Shown piece after piece: positions 8,835 through 17,948 of a stretch of 64,000 nucleotides of DNA. The DNA is from Paludibacter sp. (GTDB lineage Bacteria; Bacteroidota; Bacteroidia; Bacteroidales; Paludibacteraceae): contig JARLGX010000005.1 of NCBI GenBank assembly GCA_031292575.1, positions 145,541 through 209,540 of the forward strand, given 5' to 3'. The notes under the pieces are model-generated. The model saw nothing but the letters and a program-made list of their open reading frames with translations. It was not told the DNA's origin and did not search any database. The stretch's first letter is position 1; every line of letters begins with the position of its first letter. The translations under genes were made by a program, and so were the position numbers.

Positions 8835-10256
8835 ATGGCTTATAAACAGAAACTCACCTTTGGACTTATAATTGGTACTAGAGACATTTTCAGTGCCAAA
8901 CTGGGCATTGCAGCACGTGAAATATTACTTCGTAAAATAGAGGCTCAGGGCCACGATTATGTTATTCTTCCTGTGTCTGAAACAGAATCAGGAAGCATTG
9001 ATACGTATGAAGATGGGAAAAAGTGTGCAAAACTTTTCAGTCAGAACCGCGATAAAATTGATGGTATTATCATTGTACTCCCAAATTTCAGTAATGAATT
9101 GGGAATTATCAATGCTATCAAAATTGCGAACCTCAATGTTCCAATCTTGGTTCAGGCAATGGACGATGATAATGATAAAGTAGATGTTTACAGCCGGCGC
9201 GATGCATTCTGTGGCAAAATATCGGTTTGTAACAATTTCTACCAATACGGGATTCCGTTTACCGATACGGTATACCACACCTATCCATTGGACAGTGAAT
9301 TGTTCGACAAAGATCTCTCTAAATTCGCATCCATTTGCAGGGTAGTAAACGGTTTACGCAATGCACGTATTGGTGCTATCGGGGCTCGTCCGGCTGCATT
9401 CCAAACTGTACGTGCCAGTGAAAAAATCCTGCAGGCATCAGGAATCACTGTTGTGACTGTTGATCTTTCCGAAATTTTAGGAGCTGCCAATAAAGTCGAC
9501 CTGAAATCTGCAGAACTAAAATGGAAATTGGCTGAGATTAAAGACTATGGTAAAATTGCAGCTACTGTTCACGAAGATAAAATTATCCGTCAGGCAAAAT
9601 TTGGCATAGCTGTTGAAAACTGGTTATCAGCAAACGAAATTGATGCTTCAACCATTGAATGCTGGGATTCGCTACAACACAATTACGGTTGTGCATCCTG
9701 CTTAACAATGAGTATGTTAGGCGAAAAACTCATGCCAAGTGCCTGTGAAGTGGACATTGCCGGAGCAGTTTCAATGTACACCCTGATGCTTGCTTCAGGT
9801 GAAGCACCTGCCCTACTCGATTGGAACAACAACTTTGGAACCGACCGCAATAAGTGCGTTTGTACACATTGCAGCAATTATCCTAAAAGTTTCATGAAAA
9901 ATGAACTGACCATCGGTTCGTTGGATGTTTTGGGAACAGTTTTGGGTCAGGAAGATACGTTTGGAGCCGTAAAAGGTAAGGTGGCAGAAGGCGATTTTTC
10001 TTTCTTCCGTATTTCTACCGATGATCCTAAAGGCATTATCAAATCTTACCTCGGACAAGGACAATTCACTGCAGACCCATATGGAATGGATGGTGGAATT
10101 GCGGTATCTCAAGTCGATAACTTACAACAATTATTGAAATACATATGCAAAAACGGATACGAACATCACGTTGCGATGGTTCGTGGAGGTGTTGCCGAAA
10201 TTATCGAGGAATCGATTGAAACCTATTTAGGCTGGAGTTTGTATCATCATAAATAA
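8835..10256 (+). CDS. L-fucose/L-arabinose isomerase-fold protein; candidate pentose isomerase of the locus
   Basis: 473 residues with the layout of the fucose/arabinose isomerase superfamily: Rossmann-like N-terminal domains (LTFGLIIGTRDIF, IDGIIIVLPNF), a middle segment with TIECWDSLQ and CEVDIAGAVSMYTLML, and a C-terminal barrel. Segments such as ALLDWNNNF and TIECWDS are where the family places metal and substrate ligands. It would interconvert an aldose and a ketose in the cytoplasm. It follows the FGGY kinase by 87 bases and precedes a sugar transporter. In an apiose pathway it would convert D-apiose to D-apulose; a fucose or arabinose role is the alternative. Confidence 0.82.
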   Translation: MAYKQKLTFGLIIGTRDIFSAKLGIAAREILLRKIEAQGHDYVILPVSETESGSIDTYEDGKKCAKLFSQNRDKIDGIIIVLPNFSNELGIINAIKIANLNVPILVQAMDDDNDKVDVYSRRDAFCGKISVCNNFYQYGIPFTDTVYHTYPLDSELFDKDLSKFASICRVVNGLRNARIGAIGARPAAFQTVRASEKILQASGITVVTVDLSEILGAANKVDLKSAELKWKLAEIKDYGKIAATVHEDKIIRQAKFGIAVENWLSANEIDASTIECWDSLQHNYGCASCLTMSMLGEKLMPSACEVDIAGAVSMYTLMLASGEAPALLDWNNNFGTDRNKCVCTHCSNYPKSFMKNELTIGSLDVLGTVLGQEDTFGAVKGKVAEGDFSFFRISTDDPKGIIKSYLGQGQFTADPYGMDGGIAVSQVDNLQQLLKYICKNGYEHHVAMVRGGVAEIIEESIETYLGWSLYHHK

Positions 10257-10260
10257 ACCT

Positions 10261-10292
10261 TTGCCGGGGTGCAAAGCCTTGTGCCCCGGCAA
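10261..10292 (+). other. Strong intercistronic hairpin between isomerase and transporter
   Basis: Arms 10261-10274 and 10279-10292 pair over 14 positions (two G-U wobbles) around a 4-base loop, beginning 4 bases after the isomerase stop codon. It is followed by TATTTAAA, not a T-run, so it is more likely an mRNA-stabilising or attenuating element than a simple terminator. Confidence 0.7.
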
Positions 10293-10310
10293 TATTTAAA
10301 TCTAATTCAC

Positions 10311-11318
10311 ATGATCTTAATTCACAATTTTATTCCTGCAGTTATCTTTCTGCTTTTCAGTATGGTTTACTGGGGTTCGTGGTCTAATACTCAAAAAATG
10401 ACCCAAAAGAACCGGCGTTTCGAGTTATTCTATTTCGATTTTGTTGCAGGGCTCTTAATTACAGCCGTTTTAGCAGCATTCACATTTGGAAGTTTTAGAT
10501 CAGACGGTCGCAACTTTCTGACCGATGTAGCACAACAAGCTGACACCACACGTATTTTATATGCTATTGCCGGTGGAATAGTATGGAATTTAGGAACTTT
10601 ACTCCTTGTTGCAGCAATGGCCATTGCCGGTATGGCAGTTAGGTTCCCAATTGGAGGCGGCTTAGCATGGATATTGGGAATACTGGTTAACTTTATTATT
10701 ACCGGCGCTCAGGGAAACAACGAATACATTCTCTTTTTTGGAGTTGCATTAATTGTTGCAGCAATATATTTCTGCATGTTAGCATATAAAAAAATTATCT
10801 GCAGGCAAAAAAGGTTCTACTTCAAAAGGCCTGATAATTTCTTTATTGGCAGGCGTTACCATCGTGTTTTTCTATGGTCTTGTTGTAAAATCGCTTGACC
10901 CCGCATATGTGTCGGGTGGTACAGGTAACCTGACTCCTTTTTCAGGTGTATTCTTCTTTACAATTGGAGCAGTAGTAAGCACTCCTTTTTTCAACCTTTT
11001 CGTTATGCGACATCCGGTTGAAGGAGAGAAACTCAGCATGAAAGATTATTTCAAAAGAGACACTAAAACTCACTTAACCGGTGTTTGGGTGGAATTATAT
11101 GGATGATAGGTATGGTTATCAGTTTTATGGCTATTCCGAAAGCCGGTCCAACCATTTCTTATGCATTAACCAATGGCGCACCTGTAGTGGCCATGTTTTG
11201 GGGCGTTTTTGTCTGGAAAGAATTTAAAGGAGCACCCAAAGGGACAAATGTTTTACTTACTGCCATGTTCTCTTTGTTTATTATTGGTCTGATTATTATA
11301 ACCATGTCAAAAATCTAA
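10311..11318 (+). pseudogene. GRP/RhaT-like sugar transporter gene interrupted by two compensating frameshifts
   Basis: Three overlapping frames encode successive parts of one hydrophobic transporter of the drug/metabolite superfamily with about ten membrane segments. The first part runs from the ATG at 10311 (MILIHNFIPAVIFLLFSMVY) to a run of seven A at 10788-10794; there the frame moves by one base and continues with AGKKGSTSKGLII. A second shift at about 11087-11092 (TTTGGG, apparently one T short) restores the original frame to read GGIIWMIGMVI, ending at 11318. Both shifts lie in homopolymers and the rest of the protein looks conserved, so sequencing error or very recent inactivation are the main options. 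It would import the sugar used by this operon. Confidence 0.8.
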
Positions 11319-11367
11319 AGTCAACTGTATACTGGAAAATATAACATTTATTTTAAATTAAAAACAG

Positions 11368-11410
11368 CTACATCAAAGTCTCCTTCAATAGATTTAGATG
11401 TAGTTTTTAT
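11368..11410 (+). terminator. Rho-independent terminator after the transporter gene
   Basis: Arms 11368-11380 and 11391-11403 form a 13-position stem (one mismatch, one wobble) followed by TTTTTAT. It ends just before the sugar-binding-protein start at 11416, so that gene may be read through or expressed from an internal promoter. Confidence 0.7.
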
Positions 11411-11415
11411 AGTGT

Positions 11416-12267
11416 ATGAAGAAACCAATCATCGGGTTAGTAATGAAATCGCTCGAAGCCGAGTTTTTTCAGGAAATGAAAAAAGGAGCTTTGGCATTTG
11501 CTGAGACACACAATAATTTTCGGTTACTGACCGTGGGAACAGCAACACAAACTGAAATTGATTTGCAAATAGAATTGGTCGACAAGCTGATACAGCAAAA
11601 AACGGATGCTATTGTGCTAATTCCCATTGACTCAAAAGCATTGGTTCCGGTAACTGTAAAAGCAATTCGTTCAGGTATAAAAGTGATAAATATCGATATA
11701 AAACTGGATGAAGAATTATTAAAACAAGCAGGAGTTGAACTGACCTACGTGGGACCGGATAATAAAACTGCCTCAAAAATTGTGGGAGATGTACTTGCCC
11801 GAAAATTGGGAAAAGAAGCGAAAATTATCCTGATCGAAGGACTCAGCGTTGCCGAAAATGCCCAACAGCGCAAAGCGGGCTTTCTTGAATCAATTACCGA
11901 AAACGGATTCAATCTTGTGGCTTCGGTAGCCGCCGACTGGGAAACCCACAAGGCGGAACAGCTATTTGCTGAACTTATTATTCAACATCCCGATGTGGAC
12001 GGAGTGATGTGCAGCAACGATGCCATGGCACTCGGAGTATTAAAAGTACTGGAAAGGAAAGGAAAGATTGGAGAAATTCCGGTTGTAGGATTTGACAATG
12101 ATGCATCTGCACAACCTTTTCTAAAGTCAGGAGCCATGTTAGCAACTATCGATGCGTTTGGCTCTCAGATGGCGGTTCAAGGTATTGAATTTGCATTAAA
12201 AGTACTGAACGGAATGGAAAACAAAGGTTCGTATTCTACTGATTTTAAACTTATATCGAACTTCTGA
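11416..12267 (+). CDS. Periplasmic-binding-protein-fold sugar-binding protein lacking a signal peptide
   Basis: 283 residues of the ribose-binding-protein/LacI-sensor fold: KPIIGLVMKSLEAEFFQEMKKGA at the N-terminus, TDAIVLIPIDSKAL, a hinge near GVMCSNDAMALGVLKVL, and VVGFDNDASAQPFL. An in-frame stop codon (TAG at 11410) directly precedes the start, so no upstream signal peptide or helix-turn-helix can be hidden. There are no ABC transporter genes nearby. It therefore probably stays in the cytoplasm and may bind the locus sugar as a sensor or partner, unless the export signal was lost. Fold assignment is strong; function is not known. Confidence 0.8.
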   Translation: MKKPIIGLVMKSLEAEFFQEMKKGALAFAETHNNFRLLTVGTATQTEIDLQIELVDKLIQQKTDAIVLIPIDSKALVPVTVKAIRSGIKVINIDIKLDEELLKQAGVELTYVGPDNKTASKIVGDVLARKLGKEAKIILIEGLSVAENAQQRKAGFLESITENGFNLVASVAADWETHKAEQLFAELIIQHPDVDGVMCSNDAMALGVLKVLERKGKIGEIPVVGFDNDASAQPFLKSGAMLATIDAFGSQMAVQGIEFALKVLNGMENKGSYSTDFKLISNF

Positions 12268-12347
12268 ATAGAAGAAAAAAATTTATTACACCCCCATATT
12301 GGAACAACGATCGGCCTATGAGGGCACAGACTTTTAAAATTAATTGC

Positions 12348-12355
12348 TATCTTTG
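12348..12355 (+). promoter_or_regulatory. Candidate -7 box upstream of ribB
   Basis: TATCTTTG is an exact TAnnTTTG match 77 bases before the ribB start, suggesting that ribB and the DeoR gene have their own promoter. Confidence 0.6.
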
Positions 12356-12432
12356 CAGCTAAATTAAAAAGAAGGCGTTCTGAAAGTTTTCATTTTAAAA
12401 ATGCCTGAAAATGAGCAATAAATTATAATTAC

Positions 12433-13053
12433 ATGTCTGATAAATTTAATTCGGTAGAAGAAGCTATTGAAGATATCCGTGAAGGAAAAGTTGTATTGGT
12501 ATTTGATGACGTTGCACGCGAAAACGAAGGTGATTTTATTGCTGCTGCCGATTTGGTTACACCCGAAATTATTAATTTTATGGCAAAATTTGGCCGAGGA
12601 TTAATATGTGTGGCTATTAAAGAAGAGCGTGCACAGGAGCTTTCGCTTGAAAGGATGGTACAAAACAATACTGCAACCATGTCAACAGCATTTACCGTTT
12701 CGGTTGATCTACTCGGAAATGGCTGTACAACAGGCATTTCCGCTTCTGACCGATCCAAAACTGTAAAAGCTTTGATTGATAAAAATACAAAGCCAGATGA
12801 TTTAGGTCGTCCCGGACATATTTTCCCTTTAATAGCACATCCTGACGGTGTTTTAGGACGCATGGGACACACCGAAGCCTCGGTAGATTTACCAATGCTG
12901 GCAGGTTTAAATTCATGCGGAGTGCTGGTAGAAGTGATGAACGACGATGGCACTATGGCTCGTCTGACCGATTTAGTGGAAGTGGCTAAAGAGCACAATG
13001 TGAAACTTATTTCTATCACTCAGTTAGCCGATTATAGAAAATCACTAATATAA
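12433..13053 (+). CDS. ribB: 3,4-dihydroxy-2-butanone 4-phosphate synthase
   Basis: 206 residues, the length of the stand-alone RibB rather than the RibBA fusion. Hallmarks are DDVARENEGDFIAAADLV (acidic metal-binding loop), GRGLICVAI, NNTATMSTAFTVSVD, the loop SASDRSKTV, RPGHIFPL and RMGHTEASVDL. The enzyme turns ribulose 5-phosphate into formate and the four-carbon precursor of riboflavin. It has no other riboflavin genes beside it and is followed 5 bases later by a DeoR regulator, so its place in a sugar-catabolic locus is odd. No FMN riboswitch is visible in its leader. Enzyme identity is strong. Confidence 0.93.
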   Translation: MSDKFNSVEEAIEDIREGKVVLVFDDVARENEGDFIAAADLVTPEIINFMAKFGRGLICVAIKEERAQELSLERMVQNNTATMSTAFTVSVDLLGNGCTTGISASDRSKTVKALIDKNTKPDDLGRPGHIFPLIAHPDGVLGRMGHTEASVDLPMLAGLNSCGVLVEVMNDDGTMARLTDLVEVAKEHNVKLISITQLADYRKSLI

Positions 13054-13058
13054 AAGTT

Positions 13059-13826
13059 ATGCTTCAGAATCAACGCCGTGATAAAATTCTTGAACTCATC
13101 CGCGAGGATGGACATGCCAAAGTATTAGACCTGAGCCGAATTTTCAAAGTTACCGAAGTCACTATTCGTCAGGATTTGGAATACCTTGAGAAAGAGAGTT
13201 TTATTATTCGTGAGCATGGTGGGGCTTATCTGAAGAATATTGACTTGAACGTTCGTAATTTCAGTCTGCAAAATCAGGAAAATATCAACGAGAAAATGAT
13301 GATTGCCCACAAAGCAGTTGAATTTATTCACGATGGCGAAGCAATAATTCTTGATTCAGGTTCTACAACAACTGAAATTGCCAAACTTCTCACGGGCTAC
13401 AACAATCTGACAGTCATTACAAACGCTTTGAATATAGCATTAATTTTAGGTGCTCAGGCCGGTATTAATGTTGTTGTCACAGGAGGAGAGTTTAAAGCCC
13501 CTACACTTTCACTCACAGGTCAAAAAGCGGCCGATTTTTTCCAAAATCTGCATGTTGACAAACTTTTTTTAGCCACCGCAGGTATCGCACTCAAATCGGG
13601 ACTTACTTATCCCGGAATCAGCGATATTTGTGTAAAACGTGCAATGATTGAATCGGCTAACGAAATTTATCTGGTTGCCGATTCATCCAAGATAGGAAAA
13701 AATGCCTTTGCCAGTCTTGGAGCTTTATCGCTTATTAATTATCTGATTACCGACTCCAAAATAAAACCGGAGGACATCGAGTGGTTGAAAACATATGATG
13801 TTCAGTTTGTTATAGCTGATGAATAA
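13059..13826 (+). CDS. DeoR/GlpR-family transcriptional regulator
   Basis: 255 residues. Residues 1-57 are a DeoR winged helix-turn-helix (RRDKILELIREDGHAKVLDL, VTEVTIRQDLEYLEK). Residues about 75-235 are the sugar-phosphate-sensing DeoRC domain, with DSGSTTTEIAKLL, TNALNIALIL, VTGGEF and LFLATAGI. Regulators of this type usually repress sugar-catabolic operons and respond to a phosphorylated intermediate. It lies 5 bases after ribB at the end of the kinase/isomerase/transketolase locus, which it probably controls. A strong terminator follows. The inducer is unknown; a phosphorylated apulose is one guess. Confidence 0.9.
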   Translation: MLQNQRRDKILELIREDGHAKVLDLSRIFKVTEVTIRQDLEYLEKESFIIREHGGAYLKNIDLNVRNFSLQNQENINEKMMIAHKAVEFIHDGEAIILDSGSTTTEIAKLLTGYNNLTVITNALNIALILGAQAGINVVVTGGEFKAPTLSLTGQKAADFFQNLHVDKLFLATAGIALKSGLTYPGISDICVKRAMIESANEIYLVADSSKIGKNAFASLGALSLINYLITDSKIKPEDIEWLKTYDVQFVIADE

Positions 13827-13849
13827 TCTATAAGCTCACTAAATTATTT

Positions 13850-13886
13850 AAAATGGCAGTTTGAAGTAACTTCAAACTGCCATTTT
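13850..13886 (+). terminator. Strong hairpin terminator after the DeoR gene
   Basis: Arms 13850-13866 and 13870-13886 pair perfectly over 17 bp around a 3-base loop; the 3' arm ends in TTTT. It closes the ribB-deoR unit. Confidence 0.85.
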
Positions 13887-13969
13887 ACTTGAAGCCACCT
13901 TCATTTGGGTACAAACAGCACTTTTTTACGTCTATTATATTGCTTTTAAATAGTAAAAACTGCATTTAA

Positions 13970-16423
13970 ATGAAATATAAAATCAAGAAAACACACCTTT
14001 TAATTTTGCTGATAGTTTATTGCTTCCAATCATTATCAGCTCAAAAAAACGAGTATAAACTCTGGTACAATAAACCCGCACAAGTCTGGACTGAAGCTTT
14101 ACCGTTGGGTAATGGAAGGTTGGGAGCAATGGTTTTTGGAAACCCTGCCGCGGAACAAATCCAACTGAATGAAGCAACTATCTGGGCGGGGAAACCAAAC
14201 AACAATGCCAATCCCGATGCATTGGAGAATATTCCAAAGGTTCGTCAGCTTGTTTTTGCAGGAAAATATTTAGAAGCCCAAACACTTGCCACCGAAAAAG
14301 TTATGTCGCAAACCAATTCGGGAATGCCTTACCAGCCTTTCGGGGATTTACGCATCTCTTTCCCCGGACATACAAGATACACGGATTATTACCGCGACTT
14401 AAACCTCGATTCGGCAAGAGCCACGGTTCGGTACAAAGTGGATGGGGTTACGTATAATCGCGAGATTTTCACCTCATTTACCGACCAGGTTGTAATTATC
14501 AGACTCACTGCTTCGAAAAAAAATAAAATCACGTTTAATGCCGTTCTCACTTCACCCCATCAGGACGTGATGATAGCTTCGGATGGAAATTGTGTAACCC
14601 TCGACGGTGTTTCGTCGTGGCACGAAGGATTGAAAGGGAAAGTGAAATTCGATGGAAGACTGACGGCAAAAACCGAAGGAGGAACGTTTACCTGCAAAGA
14701 TGGCGTACTATCCGTTGAAAATGCCAACGAAGCAACTCTGTATGTTTCCATCGCCACCAATTTCAATAACTACAAGGATATAGATGGAAATGAAAAAGAA
14801 CGGGCCAAAAATTATCTCGACAAGGCACTGACACACACCTATCGGGAAGCAAAAATTGCGCACACAGCATTTTTCAGGAAATACATGGATCGCGTTTCGT
14901 TGAATCTGGGCAAAAATACGTCGAAAGAAACAACGGACATGCGTGTGCAGAACTTTGCCAAAACAAACGATGCCAATTTGGTAGCAACTTATTTCAATTT
15001 TGGGCGGTACCTGCTGATTTGCTCTTCACAACCGGGCGGACAGGCGGCTAACCTGCAAGGTATCTGGAACGATAAACTTTTGCCTGCCTGGGATAGTAAA
15101 TACACTACCAACATTAATGTGGAAATGAATTACTGGCCTGCTGAAGTCACCAATTTGAGCGAAATGTATCAGCCGTTACTGCAACTCACCAAAGAGGTGA
15201 GCGAAACAGGCAAAGATGCAGCCAAGATCATGTATGGAGTTGACGGTTGGGTGCTGCATCACAACACGGACATCTGGCGTATAACCGGAGCCGTTGACAA
15301 AGCGCCATCGGGCATGTGGCCCAGCGGCGGAGCCTGGCTTTGCCGCATGATGTGGGAACATTACCTCTACACCGGCGATAGAGAATTCCTTAAGTCAGTT
15401 TATCCGATTATGAAAGGATCGGCCCAATTTTTCGATAACATCATGGTAAAAGAGCCTGTTCATAACTGGTTGGTGGTTTGCCCGAGCAACTCGCCCGAAA
15501 ACACACATGCCGGAAGCGACAACAAATCCACCACAGCGGGTGGTGTAACCATGGACAATGAACTGATTTCGAGTCTTTGGGGCATAATTATAAAGAGTTC
15601 AAAAATTCTGAATACCGATGCAGACTTCGCCGCTCATTTACAGGACAGAATGAAAGAAATGGCGCCATTTCAGATTGGTCGATGGGGTCAATTGCAGGAA
15701 TGGATGTTCGATTGGGACAATCCCGACGATACACACCGCCACGTTTCACACCTTTGGGGCTTGTTCCCCGGTAACCAGATTTCGCCATACCGCACACCCG
15801 AATTGCTCGATGCTGCAAAAACTTCACTCATTCATCGTGGCGACGAATCCACCGGTTGGAGCATGGGTTGGAAAGTTTGCCTTTGGGCGCGCCTACTCGA
15901 TGGCGACCATGCCTACAAACTCATTACCGACCAACTTTCCATTGTGCGCAACGAACCAAAACACGGCGGAACATATCCAAACCTGTTTGATGCGCATCCG
16001 CCTTTTCAAATCGACGGAAACTTTGGTTGCACAGCCGGAATTGCCGAAATGTTGATGCAAAGCTACGATGGGTTCATTTACCTGCTGCCTGCTTTGCCTA
16101 CCGTTTGGAGAAACGGTGAGATAAAAGGATTAGTGGCTCGCGGTGGGTTTGTGTTGGATTTAAAATGGAAAAACGGCAAGATAGAAACTGTAAAGATATT
16201 CTCAAGGATTGGTGGAAATTGCCGGTTGCGTTCACTGACTCCTTTAACCGGAGCAGGACTGACCGAAGCAACAGGTCAAAACTCAAATCCATTATACGGT
16301 GTGCCACCTATTCCAAAACCATTGATTAATGAAAATGCCAAACTTAATCCAGTGAATTTGAAAAAAACATATCTTTACGATTTGAAAACAGCAAAAGGAG
16401 AAACTTATATAATAAACCCCTAG
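13970..16423 (+). CDS. GH95 alpha-L-fucosidase / alpha-L-galactosidase
   Basis: 817 residues with a signal peptide (cleavage near SLSAQ). It is full length for GH95: N-terminal beta-sandwich ([20 protein letters not shown]), an (alpha/alpha)6 barrel and a C-terminal beta domain. Active-site motifs are intact: NINVEMNYW at 381-389 (two asparagines), CPSNSPEN with the general acid at Glu509, and DGNFG with Asp681. GH95 members cleave alpha-1,2-L-fucose or the related alpha-L-galactose; the latter occurs in rhamnogalacturonan-II chain A and fits the GH140 and GH78 neighbours. Its last codons and TAG stop (16421-16423) fall inside a REP-like repeat. Family call strong, substrate inferred. Confidence 0.92.
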   Translation: MKYKIKKTHLLILLIVYCFQSLSAQKNEYKLWYNKPAQVWTEALPLGNGRLGAMVFGNPAAEQIQLNEATIWAGKPNNNANPDALENIPKVRQLVFAGKYLEAQTLATEKVMSQTNSGMPYQPFGDLRISFPGHTRYTDYYRDLNLDSARATVRYKVDGVTYNREIFTSFTDQVVIIRLTASKKNKITFNAVLTSPHQDVMIASDGNCVTLDGVSSWHEGLKGKVKFDGRLTAKTEGGTFTCKDGVLSVENANEATLYVSIATNFNNYKDIDGNEKERAKNYLDKALTHTYREAKIAHTAFFRKYMDRVSLNLGKNTSKETTDMRVQNFAKTNDANLVATYFNFGRYLLICSSQPGGQAANLQGIWNDKLLPAWDSKYTTNINVEMNYWPAEVTNLSEMYQPLLQLTKEVSETGKDAAKIMYGVDGWVLHHNTDIWRITGAVDKAPSGMWPSGGAWLCRMMWEHYLYTGDREFLKSVYPIMKGSAQFFDNIMVKEPVHNWLVVCPSNSPENTHAGSDNKSTTAGGVTMDNELISSLWGIIIKSSKILNTDADFAAHLQDRMKEMAPFQIGRWGQLQEWMFDWDNPDDTHRHVSHLWGLFPGNQISPYRTPELLDAAKTSLIHRGDESTGWSMGWKVCLWARLLDGDHAYKLITDQLSIVRNEPKHGGTYPNLFDAHPPFQIDGNFGCTAGIAEMLMQSYDGFIYLLPALPTVWRNGEIKGLVARGGFVLDLKWKNGKIETVKIFSRIGGNCRLRSLTPLTGAGLTEATGQNSNPLYGVPPIPKPLINENAKLNPVNLKKTYLYDLKTAKGETYIINP

Positions 16424-16439
16424 CCCCTAAAGGTGGACT
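16415..16439 (+). repeat. REP-like C-rich repeat, copy 1 (contains the GH95 stop codon)
   Basis: The sequence follows the pattern AACCCCYARCCCC followed by TAAAGGTGG. The TAG stop codon of the GH95 gene lies within it. Copy 2 is in inverted orientation 75 bases downstream and copy 3 lies near the window end. Confidence 0.6.
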
Positions 16440-16471
16440 AAATTGCTATAACTTGCTACAAAATATATTCA

Positions 16472-17932
16472 ATGAATACAAAGACATCTTTCAAACACAA
16501 AACTAACTCAAAAGCCCACTTCAGGGGGTTGGGGGTTCTTCTTTTCCTCATTACTTTTTCTCAATTATTTGCCGAAAAACTCCCCTGGGCAAATGGCAAA
16601 TTGATGGTAAGCGAAAATCATCGCTACCTGCAATTCGAAAACGGGACTCCATTCTTTTGGCTCGGAGACACAGGTTGGTTACTGCCCGAACGGCTCGACC
16701 GCTCTGAAGCTGAATTTTACCTGGATCAATGCAGCAAAAAAGGGTTCAATGTTGTGCAGGTACAAACAATGAATGGTGCACCATCGTATAATTACTACGG
16801 ACAATCATCATTGCCCGATGGGTTCGATTTCAAAAATATCAACCAAAAAGGAGTTTACGGATATTGGGATCACATGGATTACATCATCAAAACGGCTGAA
16901 AAGAAAGGTATTTTCATCGGCATGACCTGCGTGTGGGGCGGTGAAGTAAGCAGTGGCAGAGTGACATTGAAAGATGCTCAGGCTTATGGAAAATTCCTTG
17001 GTGAACGGTATAAAAATTCACCAAACATTATCTGGTTTATTGGTGGCGATATTCGGGGCGACGTAAAACCCGAAGTTTGGGAAGCATTTGCAACAAGCAT
17101 AAAGTCTGTTGACAAAAATCATTTGATGACCTTTCATCCCCGTGGAAGAACATGTTCGGCAACATGGTTCAACAATGCTAAATGGCTTGATTTCAATATG
17201 TTCCAAAGCGGACATCGCCGCTATGGGCAGCGCAACGGTGATGGTGATTATACCATTGCCGAAAACACCGAAGAAGATAACTGGCGTTATGCAGAGAAAA
17301 GCCTAGCAATGACTCCGCTAAAACCGGTTATCGATGGAGAACCTTCATACGAGGACATTCCACAGGGATTGCACGATTTTAATGAAACCCGATGGAATGC
17401 AAATGATGTTCGTCGGTATGCCTATTGGTCGGTTTTTGCAGGTTCGTTTGGGCATACTTACGGTCATAATTCTATCATGCAGTTTATGAAACCGGGCGTT
17501 TCAGGGTCATTTGGAGCCAAACGTTACTGGTACGATTGCCTTGAAGATCCGGGTTACAACCAAATGAAATACCTGAAAGAATTAATGTTGGCATTCCCAT
17601 TTTTTGAACGCGTGCCCGACCAAAGCATTATTGCAGGACAAAATGGTGAACGTTACGACCGTGCTATTGCCACCCGCGGAAATGATTATCTGCTGGTATA
17701 TAATTATTCGGGACGACCAATGAAAATCGATTTATCCAAAATAAGTGGTGCAAAGAAAAACTGCTGGTGGTTTAATCCTAAAAATGGAGGATTGCAGTTT
17801 ATTGGCGAATTTGATGGAAATAAAATTGCAGATTTTCAAATAGATGCTGCTTATGAGTCGGGCAACGACCGGGTGCTAATTGCTGTGGATAGTACGAAAG
17901 ATTATATCAAAAAAGCTCAGAATCAACTATAA
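16472..17932 (+). CDS. GH140 apiosidase-like glycoside hydrolase (DUF4038 type)
   Basis: 486 residues. The TIM barrel begins with KLMVSENHRYLQFENGTPFF and GDTGWLL, typical of the DUF4038/GH140 group. Candidate catalytic acids are Asp193 in FIGGDIRGDV and Glu290 in VIDGEPSYED, matching the Asp/Glu pair known for the Bacteroides apiosidase. The family hydrolyses the D-apiose linkage joining rhamnogalacturonan-II side chains to the galacturonan backbone. The signal peptide is unusual: about 18 polar residues precede the hydrophobic stretch, and residues 15-22 are encoded by a REP-like repeat. The gene links directly to the putative apiose catabolic genes upstream. Confidence 0.85.
   Translation: MNTKTSFKHKTNSKAHFRGLGVLLFLITFSQLFAEKLPWANGKLMVSENHRYLQFENGTPFFWLGDTGWLLPERLDRSEAEFYLDQCSKKGFNVVQVQTMNGAPSYNYYGQSSLPDGFDFKNINQKGVYGYWDHMDYIIKTAEKKGIFIGMTCVWGGEVSSGRVTLKDAQAYGKFLGERYKNSPNIIWFIGGDIRGDVKPEVWEAFATSIKSVDKNHLMTFHPRGRTCSATWFNNAKWLDFNMFQSGHRRYGQRNGDGDYTIAENTEEDNWRYAEKSLAMTPLKPVIDGEPSYEDIPQGLHDFNETRWNANDVRRYAYWSVFAGSFGHTYGHNSIMQFMKPGVSGSFGAKRYWYDCLEDPGYNQMKYLKELMLAFPFFERVPDQSIIAGQNGERYDRAIATRGNDYLLVYNYSGRPMKIDLSKISGAKKNCWWFNPKNGGLQFIGEFDGNKIADFQIDAAYESGNDRVLIAVDSTKDYIKKAQNQL
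16514..16537 (-). repeat. REP-like repeat, copy 2 (inverted, inside the GH140 signal-peptide region)
   Basis: Read on the minus strand this stretch resembles copy 1 and copy 3 (AACCCCCAACCCCC then TGAAGTGGGC). In the GH140 reading frame it encodes residues 15-22 (AHFRGLGV). Confidence 0.6.
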
Positions 17933-17948
17933 ACCAATAAAACTTTCT

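Noticed and set aside
10788..11092. Programmed ribosomal frameshifting in the transporter gene
   Set aside because: Two opposite shifts far apart, both at homopolymers and without a pseudoknot, fit sequencing error or mutation better.
12268..12432. Possible FMN riboswitch before ribB
   Set aside because: The conserved FMN-element core was not found in the leader; only a weak 6-bp hairpin is present.
12429..13019. 196-codon open frame antisense to ribB
   Set aside because: It is the mirror of a clearly coding ribB gene; the sense strand has full family motifs and the antisense product has none.
15675..16055. 126-codon frame overlapping the GH95 gene
   Set aside because: It lies wholly inside the GH95 coding region in another frame and has no coding evidence of its own.
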